A DNA stretch of 23,336 bases from the NCBI GenBank assembly GCA_026989045.1, contig JALSJY010000064.1:1-23336 (forward strand). The letters run 5' to 3'. Under the pieces are notes generated by a model that searched no databases, had not been told where the DNA came from, and worked only from the letters and a program-made list of their open reading frames with translations. Positions 15,970 through 22,819 of this stretch are shown here, piece after piece; the first letter of the stretch is position 1; each line of letters opens with the position of its first letter. Both the position numbers and the translations under genes were made by a program. Source of the stretch: Hyphomicrobiales bacterium. GTDB taxonomy: Bacteria > Pseudomonadota > Alphaproteobacteria > Rhizobiales > Devosiaceae.

Positions 15970-17011
15970 GCTTGATAATATTTCTAATAAATCAACATAT
16001 ATGCACAAAGAAATTCATGAAATTCCAGCTACAATTTCAAGGCTCTTGCAAGATTCAGATAAGAATATCTCCAGTGCTGCTAAGGCCATGCGCGATCAAA
16101 ATCCCAATTTAATAATCACTATAGCACGTGGCTCTTCAGATCATGGAGCAAGCTTTTTAAAATATGCAATTGAAATAGTAGCAGGGATACCTGTAGCATC
16201 TTTAGGTCCATCTGTTAATTCCATTTATGGGATCAATCTAAAATTAAATAATGCCGCCTGCCTGTCCATTTCTCAATCAGGGGCCAGTCCAGACATTATT
16301 GCTGCAACAAAAATGGCAAAAATATCTAGCCCATTAACTATTGCCCTAACCAATCAAAGCAATTCTTTATTGGGTCAAGCGGTTGATCATGAAATTAACA
16401 TTGCCGCTGGTTCTGAATTGAGTGTGGCTGCTACTAAAAGTTTTGTAGCTTCTATTGTTGCTGGGCTTTTGTTGTTAGCAAAGTGGCAACAAGATGACTT
16501 ATTACTGGCGGCACTAAAGACGCTTCCAGATCAAATTGAACAAGCGCTTAAATGTGACTGGAATAAGTTAGAAACATCGCTTGATCCAGATGAATCACTA
16601 TTCGTTTTGGGGCGAGGTCCATCATTGGCAATTGCCAATGAGGTTGCCTTAAAATTTCAGGAAATTTGCGGAATTCATGCACAAGCCTATAGCGCAGCTG
16701 AAGTTATGCATGGTCCAATGGCATTGATCAAAAAAAATTTTCCACTCTTAGCTCTTTGCGCTCGCGACGGTGCATATCAATCTTGTGTAGAATCTTCACA
16801 AAAACTCGCACAATATGGCGCATCTGTATTTATCACTGCAAAAGATATTAAAAATAGCAAAGCGCTTGATTTTGTTGCAACTGCCCACCCAATTACAGAT
16901 GCCTTATGTTTAGTCATTCCATTTTATATTTTTGCAGAATCTTATGCGCGTAAATTAGGACTAAACCCTGATAAACCTCCTCTATTACATAAGGTTACGC
17001 AAACAAGATGA
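15962..17011 (+). CDS. SIS-domain aminosugar deaminase, NagB-II type
   Basis: A 349-residue protein with two SIS domains (about 40-170 and 200-345) and no glutamine amidotransferase domain. IARGSSDHGASFLKYAIE and SISQSGASPDIIAA bind phosphosugar, and LGRGPSLAIANEVALKFQEICGIHAQAYSAAEVMHGP (written here in parts: LGRGPSLAIANEV, ALKFQEICGIHA, AYSAAEVMHGP) matches the isomerase half of GlmS. The end GLNPDKPPLLHKVTQT is typical. Such stand-alone proteins act as glucosamine-6-phosphate deaminases (NagB-II), turning GlcN-6-P into fructose-6-P and ammonia. Here it replaces the classical NagB and precedes nagA, with which it shares an ATGA overlap. ATG 16001 (MHKEIHEIP) is an alternative start. AgaS-type galactosamine chemistry is possible but less likely beside murQ. 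Confidence 0.8.
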   Translation: MGRLDNISNKSTYMHKEIHEIPATISRLLQDSDKNISSAAKAMRDQNPNLIITIARGSSDHGASFLKYAIEIVAGIPVASLGPSVNSIYGINLKLNNAACLSISQSGASPDIIAATKMAKISSPLTIALTNQSNSLLGQAVDHEINIAAGSELSVAATKSFVASIVAGLLLLAKWQQDDLLLAALKTLPDQIEQALKCDWNKLETSLDPDESLFVLGRGPSLAIANEVALKFQEICGIHAQAYSAAEVMHGPMALIKKNFPLLALCARDGAYQSCVESSQKLAQYGASVFITAKDIKNSKALDFVATAHPITDALCLVIPFYIFAESYARKLGLNPDKPPLLHKVTQTR

Positions 17012-18156
17012 GTAATATTTTTGCAGTTTTAGCACCTAAAATTTTTGATGGTCATAAATGGCTAGAGGATGCTGCGCTAATTATTAATGATAAGCATGTT
17101 GAACATATTTCTCCAATTTCAGAATTGCCGCAAGCTATTAAATCAATAGATTTAGGGCAGGGGATAATTTCGCCTGGTTTTGTAGATTTACAGGTTAATG
17201 GTGGTGGTGGGGTTTTGTTAAATAATGACCCTAGTGTTGATGGGATACGTAAAATTTGCGCTGCTCATGCTCAGTTTGGCACAACGTCATTATTTCCAAC
17301 ATTGATTACGGATTCTAATGATGTTCGCAACGCAGCAATCACTGCTTCAATTGAGGCGCGCAAACAAAATATAACTGGATTTGCTGGATTGCATTTGGAG
17401 GGGCCACATATTTGTGTTGCAAGAAAAGGAGCTCATGATAAAAAATATATCCGCCCAATGTTAGATGAAGATGTTGAAATATTACTTGCTGCACAATCTA
17501 GTATTTTATCAGTGATTGTTACACTTGCAGCAGAGTCAGTTACGCCTAAGCAGGTGGAGGCTCTTTCAGCAGCTGGTATAAAAATATCGCTTGGTCATTG
17601 CGATGCAGGAATTGATCAAATAAATCCATTGCTTGATGCTGGAGCCAGTATGTTTACTCACCTTTTTAATGCTATGAGTCAAATGAGAGCTCGAGAACCA
17701 GGTATGGTTGGTGTGGCTCTTGGAACAAATAGCTATGCCTCCATTATCGCTGATGGATATCATGTTCATCCACAATCAATTGCCAATGCCATCGCTGCTA
17801 AAAAAGCACAGAATGGTAAGGTTTTTTTAATTTCAGATGCTATGTCATTCATTGGAACAAATGCTCAAGAATTGGTTTTAAATAATAGAAAAATCTTACG
17901 TCACGATGGTAGATTAAGTTTAGAAGACGGAACATTGGCGGGAGCGGATATTGAGATGGCCTCGGCTGTTAGATATATGCACCAGCAAATTCATCTTGAA
18001 CTAGCAGAGGCCTTGCGTATGGCTACAATCTATCCACGCTCTGCTGCTGGGTTAGATAATATCGGTGATTTGCTACCTGGTTCACGAGCGGATTTTGTTT
18101 GGCTTGACGATAATCTTACAGCGCAAGCAACATGGATTGAAGGTCAAAAAATTTAG
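17008..18156 (+). CDS. nagA: N-acetylglucosamine-6-phosphate deacetylase
   Basis: A 382-residue amidohydrolase-superfamily enzyme that deacetylates GlcNAc-6-P to GlcN-6-P and acetate. Metal and substrate motifs are PGFVDLQVNGGGG (56-68), HLEGPH with Glu131, LGHCDA with His197, THLFNAM with His218, ADGYHVHP with His252, and LISDAM with the catalytic Asp277. Length and order match NagA. It is the last gene of the operon, coupled by ATGA to the SIS deaminase, and takes the MurQ product directly. Only 6 bp separate its stop from the stop of the convergent GntR-type regulator, with no strong terminator between. Confidence 0.9.
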   Translation: MSNIFAVLAPKIFDGHKWLEDAALIINDKHVEHISPISELPQAIKSIDLGQGIISPGFVDLQVNGGGGVLLNNDPSVDGIRKICAAHAQFGTTSLFPTLITDSNDVRNAAITASIEARKQNITGFAGLHLEGPHICVARKGAHDKKYIRPMLDEDVEILLAAQSSILSVIVTLAAESVTPKQVEALSAAGIKISLGHCDAGIDQINPLLDAGASMFTHLFNAMSQMRAREPGMVGVALGTNSYASIIADGYHVHPQSIANAIAAKKAQNGKVFLISDAMSFIGTNAQELVLNNRKILRHDGRLSLEDGTLAGADIEMASAVRYMHQQIHLELAEALRMATIYPRSAAGLDNIGDLLPGSRADFVWLDDNLTAQATWIEGQKI

Positions 18157-18162
18157 CTGTGT

Positions 18163-18930
18163 TTATTTAGCTAATTGCAGTTGTGCTACAAAATCATACT
18201 TATCTCCACGATAAATTGATTGGGTAAATTCAACTACTTTTCCTGATGCTAAATATGAAGTCCGTTCAATTTTTAAACCTGCTACGCCTATCTCGACATT
18301 TAGAATGTCAGCATCTTCAGCTTGTAAATTTGTTGCTGATATTCGTTGCGTTGCACGCACTGGGCGGTTTCCATTTTGACCCAAGACTTCATAAAGTGAA
18401 TTTGTAACTAAAAGCGGATTAGGTAATATGTCAGGAGATAGTGCGGCGCGCTCAATTGCCAGTGGAATACCATCGGCACTTCTTAAACGCGATAAGCGCA
18501 CAACGCTACTATTTTCGCTAAGTTGCAAAATTTCAATTTCTTTACTGGTAGGTAAAAACAACCCTCTCTCTGTCCACAATGAATGCACACTCATGCCACG
18601 TAAAGCCATGTCCTCAGTGAAGGAGGTAAGACTAGAAAGTGATTGCTCAACCCGCCGCCCCTTTTCAGTAACAAAAGAACCAGAGCCACGTTTTTGAGTA
18701 ATCAATCCATCTTCAACTAGCGTTCCAATAGCTCGCCGAACAGTTACTCGTGAAAGTCCTGTCATTAACGCGATATCACGTTCTGCAGGTAGAGCAGCAT
18801 CAGGCTCAAGCTTGCCAGAAGTGATGGCCTGCGTTAAATGGCGTTGCAATTGTAAATATAATGGGCCACCTGAAGTATTGAGCCAATTTGATGGGTTAAA
18901 AAAATTATTTATAGTCATCAGGGCGTCCAT
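18163..18930 (-). CDS. GntR-family (HutC subfamily) regulator, NagR/DasR-like
   Basis: A 255-residue regulator. The N-terminal winged helix (about 22-90) shows GGPLYLQLQRHLTQAI, LPAERDIALMTGLSRVTVRRAI and GLITQKRGSGSFV. The C-terminal UTRA ligand domain (about 107-248) includes RLRSADGIPLAIERAAL. HutC-type GntR proteins such as YvoA/NagR and DasR sense GlcN-6-P or GlcNAc-6-P and repress amino-sugar genes. Its position at the end of the nag/mur operon suggests the same role. ATG at 18928-18930 is taken; ATG at 18916-18918 four codons later is an alternative. An inverted repeat and tandem repeats with a GGTA core lie upstream and may be an autoregulatory site. Confidence 0.85.
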   Translation of the reverse strand: MDALMTINNFFNPSNWLNTSGGPLYLQLQRHLTQAITSGKLEPDAALPAERDIALMTGLSRVTVRRAIGTLVEDGLITQKRGSGSFVTEKGRRVEQSLSSLTSFTEDMALRGMSVHSLWTERGLFLPTSKEIEILQLSENSSVVRLSRLRSADGIPLAIERAALSPDILPNPLLVTNSLYEVLGQNGNRPVRATQRISATNLQAEDADILNVEIGVAGLKIERTSYLASGKVVEFTQSIYRGDKYDFVAQLQLAK

Positions 18931-18963
18931 TCATGTTGATATAGATAGTAATTTAATGATGGC

Positions 18964-18991
18964 GTATTATCAATACCATTGCAATACCATT
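18964..18991 (-). promoter_or_regulatory. Candidate operator upstream of the GntR-type gene
   Basis: GTATT-ATC-AATAC (18964-18976) is a perfect inverted repeat, and CAATACCATT occurs twice, at 18971-18980 and 18982-18991, 11 bp apart. Read in the direction of the regulator gene the unit is AATGGTATTG, 41-61 bp before its start. TGGTAT-type half-sites fit HutC/GntR operators such as those of YvoA. A block with the same core and 11-bp spacing lies before murQ. Confidence 0.45.
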
Positions 18992-19234
18992 TAAGTAAAG
19001 ACTAACTAACTTGAGGGTGCTTAATGATGTTTTTTAAATTTATTGATATAGTATTTGTTGCAATATAAAAAAGAATGTTAGAGTTTAAAAGAAAACAGAA
19101 AAACTAGCGTATAAGCGAATTTTGCTCCACATACTGTTGAACAGGAGAGCCGTGAGATTAGAGGTTTCCAGTTAAGTAAAAGTCTTTATTTTTAATTGCT
19201 TAGCTAGTGGTTAATACTAGCTGAGTTTATAAAT
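18992..19234. other. AT-rich intergenic region before the insertion sequence
   Basis: No gene is supported here. The only clear structure is a hairpin, CTTAGCTAGT (19199-19208) with ACTAGCTGAG (19216-19225), one G-U pair, 7-base loop, followed by TTTAT. It could be a weak terminator or a leader structure. A GGAGAGCC segment at 19144-19151 looks like a fragment of a structured leader but matches no riboswitch I can defend. Confidence 0.4.
19199..19230 (+). terminator. Hairpin with short T-run just upstream of the insertion sequence
   Basis: A 10-bp stem (19199-19208 with 19216-19225, one G-U) around GGTTAAT is followed by TTTAT. It ends only nine bases before the left end of the IS element. 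Terminator function is uncertain. Confidence 0.35.
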
Positions 19235-19259
19235 TGATGTGCCCCTAGATTTGTAGACA
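19235..19259 (+). repeat. Left terminal inverted repeat of the IS3-family element
   Basis: It begins TGATGTG and ends TTTGTAGACA. It matches the complement of 19994-20018 at most of its 25 positions and is flanked on the outside by AAT. Confidence 0.9.
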
Positions 19260-19296
19260 CCTTGTTTGTTACAATTGGAAACAAGGAGAAATGCAA

Positions 19297-19988
19297 ATGG
19301 GCAAAGGAATACGATATAGTGACGAGTTCAAACGGGATGCCGTTGCGCAGGTTAAAGAGCGTGGTTATTCGATCAAGGATGTGTCTGAGCGGCTGGGGAT
19401 TTGCACCAAGCCATCTATTGTGGCGAGCAACCAACTTGGGCAGAAGTTTGATGTTGCATTGCCCGACCAAGTTTGGGTGACGGACATCACTTATATCCGA
19501 ACGCATGAAGGTTGGCTATATTTAGCTGTTGTGATTGATCTATACTCTCGCCGTGTTGTGGGTTGCTCGATGAATGAACGCATGCAAACTAGTCTTGCCC
19601 TGAACGCTCTCTTGATGGCCATTTGGCGGCGCAAACCCAAAGCTAAAGTTATTGTTCATTCCGACCAAGGCAGCCAGTTTACCAGTCAAGAGTGGCAATC
19701 ATTCCTAAGCGGTCATAATCTAAAAGCTAGTATGAGCCGCAGAGGCAATTGTTATGAGTGAGCGCACTGCGCCATTGGTTCGAGCAGTGCAAAGCGAACG
19801 CGGTGGCAGAAAGCTTCTTCCACCTGCTCAAAACCGAGCGAATTAGACGAAAGTGTTACAAAGCAAGGAAGCTAGCTCGTCAAGATGTGTTCAATTATAT
19901 TGAAATGTTCTATAATTCAAAGCGAAAACGTGGTAAGTGCGGGATGCTGTCACCTACACAGTTCGAGATGGTCGCAAAAATGAAGTAA
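19297..19988 (+). pseudogene. IS3-family transposase remnant (OrfA-OrfB fusion, frameshifted)
   Basis: The N-terminal piece is OrfA: KGIRYSDEFKRDAVAQVKER and DVSERLGICTK form the helix-turn-helix. At about 19410 it passes in frame into the middle of OrfB (PSIVASNQLGQKFD), so the OrfA leucine-zipper part and OrfB N-terminus are deleted. The DDE core keeps VWVTDITYI and VHSDQGSQF with the first two catalytic aspartates. After RRGNCY an insertion of about 38 bp (about 19756-19796) brings a TGA stop and shifts frame; the remainder (NAVAESFF with the catalytic glutamate, then KTERIRRK, FNYIEMFYN) continues in another frame to 19988. No active transposase can be made. AAGGAG at 19283-19288 sets the start at ATG 19297 rather than 19291. 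Confidence 0.85.
19756..19796 (+). repeat. About 38-bp insertion with inverted repeat inside OrfB
   Basis: Between the TAT codon (to 19755) and the AAC codon (from 19797), where one codon is expected, there are 41 bases. They contain GCACTGC (19764-19770) and GCAGTGC (19784-19790), a perfect 7-bp inverted repeat. This may be a small palindromic element or a local rearrangement. Confidence 0.5.
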
Positions 19989-19993
19989 CAAAC

Positions 19994-20018
19994 TGTCTAC
20001 AAAATATGGGTCACATCA
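19994..20018 (-). repeat. Right terminal inverted repeat of the IS3-family element
   Basis: Read inward (complement strand) it begins TGATGTGACCC and ends TTTGTAGACA, pairing with 19235-19259. The AAT duplication follows at 20019-20021. Confidence 0.9.
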
Positions 20019-20174
20019 AATATTAAAGGCTCTCAAAAGTTGACCTAATGGTAAATTCTCTTGCTAAAAGGTTAATATAAGTAATAGAGTGCCAACTAAG
20101 GAAAAGCCTTCGATTAAGAAGGGGAGTTTCTAGTATCTAACTATTTTGTAATGTTTATTTTTAGGAGGAATATA

Positions 20175-21803
20175 ATGAAGTCTTTTACCAAAATTCTAAC
20201 CGTTGCGCTTATTGGCTCGACCTTTCTGGTTGCACCAGTCCTAGCAGCAAAAGTGCCTGCTGGCGTTAATTTGGCAGCCGATCAAACATTTACCTATCGT
20301 GCGCTTGATGAGCATTCATCAATTGATCCGCAGATTGTTGAAGATGTTTCAGGTTCAGAAATTGTTCGTGATTTATTTGAAGGTCTATTAAACCAAGATG
20401 GTGATGGTAATCTTGTTCCAGGTGTTGCTGAAAGTTGGGAAGCATCAAACGGCAACCTCACCTATACATTTAAGTTGCGCAAAGATGCAAAATGGTCAAA
20501 TGGCGACCCTGTAACTGCAAATGATTTTGTTTATTCTTGGCAACGTTTAGCTGATCCACAAACTGCATCTCCTTATGCTTGGTTTATGGAAATTATGTCA
20601 CTTGAAAACGCCAAAGACATTATTGCAGGCGACAAAGAGCCAAGTGAACTTGGTGTTTCAGCGCCAGATGATTATACTTTGGTAGTTAATCTAACCGCTC
20701 CACTTCCTTATTTTGCGGCGATGACAACTCATGCTTCAACTTTCCCATCACCACAAAAAGTGGTTGAAGAGTTTGGCACTGCATGGACTAAGCCAGAAAA
20801 TATCGTTTCAAACGGTGCTTATGTTTTAACTGAGCATGTACCGAATGAGCGTTTAGTGCGTGAGCGCAATCCAAACTATTGGAATGATAGCGAAACAGTG
20901 ATTGAAAAAGTTACGGTGCTGGTTATTAACAGTGATGATGCAGCTCTTACTCGCTATCTCGCTGGTGAACTTGATAGAACTGAAATTCCATCTGGTCAAT
21001 ATCCACGCCTTAAGAAAGAATTTCCAAATCAGGCAATTTCTTTCCCACGTCTATGTAATTATTATTATACTTTCAATCTAAGCGATTCTGGCCCAGAGGC
21101 GTTTAAGGATGTTCGTGTTCGTAAGGCGCTTGCTTATTCGCTAGATCGTTCTGTTGTAACTGAGCAAGTATTAAAGGGTGGTCAGTTTGAAGCCTTTACA
21201 TTCACTCCAGCAGCTACTGCTAACTTCACTGTTCCAGATGTTGCTTGGGGCAAAATGAGCCAAGCTGAACGTGATGCTAAAGCTAAAGAGCTTATAGCTG
21301 AAGCTGGATATGGCAATGGTGGGAAACCACTTGCTTTTGAACTTCTTTATAATACTTCAGAAGGCCATAAGAAAATAGCCACAGTTGCTGCACAAATGTG
21401 GAAGCAAAAACTTGGTGTTGATGTAACTCTAGCTAACCAAGAGTGGAAAGTATTCCTTGAAACTCGTGGCAATCAGAATTTTGAATTAGCACGTGGTGCT
21501 TGGTGTGGTGATTATAATGAAGCTTCAACCATGCTTGACTTGCTAACTACTCCATCTGGCTATAATGACGGCAAATATTCAAATGCTGAAGTTGATAAGC
21601 TAATGAGTGATGCAAAAACAGCAGCTGATGCAAGTGCGAATTACACTAAAGTTGAAGAAATATTAGCACAAGATATGCCGGTTATTCCCGTTTATCATTA
21701 TACTGGAGTTTATATGCTTAATGAAGCAATTGTTGGTTCATGGCCAGTAGGCAATGTTGAGCAAAACTGGTATTCACGTGACCTTTATAAGGTTGCTAAA
21801 TAG
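20175..21803 (+). CDS. oppA: Oligopeptide ABC transporter substrate-binding protein, OppA/MppA type
   Basis: A 542-residue SBP_bac_5 protein. The signal peptide has likely cleavage after APVLAA (residue 25). The mature start VPAGVNLA, VIRDLFEGL-like IVRDLFEGLLNQDGDGNLVPGVAE, DFVYSWQRLADPQT and LLYNTSEGHKKIA agree strongly, from memory, with E. coli OppA and MppA. WCGDYNE (443-449) holds Asp446, at the place of the OppA aspartate that binds the peptide amino terminus. OppA takes up oligopeptides; MppA takes up murein tripeptide. Because the upstream operon handles muropeptide sugars, murein peptides are plausible ligands, but this is inference. AGGAGG at 20163-20168 fixes the start at ATG 20175 rather than ATG 20151. 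A rho-independent terminator follows. Confidence 0.85.
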   Translation: MKSFTKILTVALIGSTFLVAPVLAAKVPAGVNLAADQTFTYRALDEHSSIDPQIVEDVSGSEIVRDLFEGLLNQDGDGNLVPGVAESWEASNGNLTYTFKLRKDAKWSNGDPVTANDFVYSWQRLADPQTASPYAWFMEIMSLENAKDIIAGDKEPSELGVSAPDDYTLVVNLTAPLPYFAAMTTHASTFPSPQKVVEEFGTAWTKPENIVSNGAYVLTEHVPNERLVRERNPNYWNDSETVIEKVTVLVINSDDAALTRYLAGELDRTEIPSGQYPRLKKEFPNQAISFPRLCNYYYTFNLSDSGPEAFKDVRVRKALAYSLDRSVVTEQVLKGGQFEAFTFTPAATANFTVPDVAWGKMSQAERDAKAKELIAEAGYGNGGKPLAFELLYNTSEGHKKIATVAAQMWKQKLGVDVTLANQEWKVFLETRGNQNFELARGAWCGDYNEASTMLDLLTTPSGYNDGKYSNAEVDKLMSDAKTAADASANYTKVEEILAQDMPVIPVYHYTGVYMLNEAIVGSWPVGNVEQNWYSRDLYKVAK

Positions 21804-21818
21804 CTTTTAACGAATATA

Positions 21819-21846
21819 ACCTCGCTCGAAAGAGCGGGGTTTTTTC
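21819..21846 (+). terminator. Rho-independent terminator/attenuator between oppA and oppB
   Basis: ACCTCGCTC (21819-21827), GAAA tetraloop, GAGCGGGGT (21832-21840) with one T-G pair, then TTTTT. It is a strong hairpin with a T-run inside the operon and probably lowers permease expression relative to the binding protein by partial read-through. Confidence 0.75.
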
Positions 21847-21876
21847 TTCTTTGGGGGCTTAGGGGCTTTAAGCTAA

Positions 21877-22800
21877 ATGTTTAGATTCATATTAAAGCGT
21901 TTGGGAATTGCCATTCCCACCTTGCTTATTTTGATAGTATTTTCCTTCACTTTGATGCATGCCGCACCAGGTGGTCCATTTACTTCTGAGCGTAAATTAC
22001 CACCACAAGTTTTGGCAAATATTGAAGCTAAATATGGGCTTGATCAGCCTTTTTATAAACAGGTGACAAATTATATTGTTTCTATTGTTACCAAAGGTGA
22101 TTTTGGCCCTTCGTTTCGTTACAAAGACAGAACAGTGAATGATGTTATAAAGCAGGGCTTTCCAATAACATTAAAATATGGTTTTTGGTCTTTTGTCGTT
22201 GCTGTTAGTGTGGGGATTTCTTTAGGGATTGTTGCTGCTTTAAAACATAACAGCTGGATAGACTATTTTGCGGTTGGCTTTTCCATTGGGGCGCAAGTAT
22301 TGCCCAATTTTGTTATGGCACCGATTTTGGTGATAATCTTTACTCTTTGGCTTGGCTTGCTTCCGGGCGGTGGCTGGAATGGCGGGCAGTGGCAATATTT
22401 AATTATGCCAGTGATAGCTCTCTCTACTTCTTATATGGCAAGTATTGCACGTATTATGCGTTCTTCAATGCTTGAAGTGCTAAATTCAAATTTTATTCGC
22501 ACCGCTAAAGCCAAAGGGCTTCCAAATAGTGCGATTATTTTCAAACATGCTCTAAAGCCTTCTTTATTGCCTGTAATAACATATCTTGGTCCAGCCTTTG
22601 TTGGTATGATAACTGGCTCGGTGGTGATTGATATGTATTTCTCAACTGGTGGCATTGGGCGTGAATTTGTAAATGCTGCTTTAAATCGTGATTACTCGGT
22701 GATTATGGGCATTACAATTCTCATTGGGGTATTAACAATCAGCTTTAATTTAGTTGTAGATATTATCTATGCTTGGATTGATCCAAAAATTAGATATTAA
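21877..22800 (+). CDS. oppB: Oligopeptide ABC transporter permease OppB
   Basis: A 307-residue inner-membrane permease. The opening FILKRLGIAIPTLLILIVFSF and the HAAPGGPF motif (about 28-35, AP-GGPF as in OppB) are diagnostic of OppB over DppB. KYGLDQPFYKQ follows. The coupling loop is IARIMRSSMLEVLNSNFIRTAKAKGLP (about 191-217), and GSVVIDMYFSTGGIGREFVNAALNRDYSVIMG lies near the C-terminus. It forms the channel with OppC. AGGGG at 21861-21865 stands 11 bp before the ATG, a somewhat long spacing. It follows the oppA attenuator. Confidence 0.88.
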   Translation: MFRFILKRLGIAIPTLLILIVFSFTLMHAAPGGPFTSERKLPPQVLANIEAKYGLDQPFYKQVTNYIVSIVTKGDFGPSFRYKDRTVNDVIKQGFPITLKYGFWSFVVAVSVGISLGIVAALKHNSWIDYFAVGFSIGAQVLPNFVMAPILVIIFTLWLGLLPGGGWNGGQWQYLIMPVIALSTSYMASIARIMRSSMLEVLNSNFIRTAKAKGLPNSAIIFKHALKPSLLPVITYLGPAFVGMITGSVVIDMYFSTGGIGREFVNAALNRDYSVIMGITILIGVLTISFNLVVDIIYAWIDPKIRY

Positions 22801-22819
22801 AAGATATAGTGAAAAATAA

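Larger units (their letters stand above)
19235..20018 (+). mobile_element. IS3-family insertion sequence, internally deleted (784 bp)
   Basis: The element is bounded by 25-bp imperfect inverted repeats: left 19235-19259 starts TGATGTGCCCC and ends TTTGTAGACA; right 19994-20018, read inward, starts TGATGTGACCC and ends TTTGTAGACA. AAT at 19232-19234 and AAT at 20019-20021 form the 3-bp target duplication typical of IS3. Inside are an OrfA helix-turn-helix start and an OrfB integrase core. The element is several hundred bases shorter than full IS3 members (about 1.2 kb or more) because the end of OrfA and start of OrfB are missing. It also carries a disruptive insertion in OrfB. Ends remain intact, so it could in principle be moved by a related transposase. 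Confidence 0.9.

Noticed and set aside
19235..20018. Active IS3 element
   Set aside because: OrfA/OrfB deletion, stop codon and frameshift leave no functional transposase.
19145..20034. GAGAGCC (19145-19151) and GGCTCTC (20028-20034) as arms of a leader or glycine-riboswitch-like element split by the IS
   Set aside because: A 7-base complement is expected by chance between two stretches of this size, and the conserved core of a glycine riboswitch is missing.
9652..20059. Shared 11-mer TGGTAAATTCT before murQ (9652-9662) and before oppA (20049-20059) as a common operator
   Set aside because: Many 11-mer repeats are expected by chance in an AT-rich window this long, and the distances to the genes differ greatly.
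20151..20174. ATG 20151 as oppA start
   Set aside because: It lies before the AGGAGG site that serves ATG 20175, and would spoil the signal peptide N-terminus.
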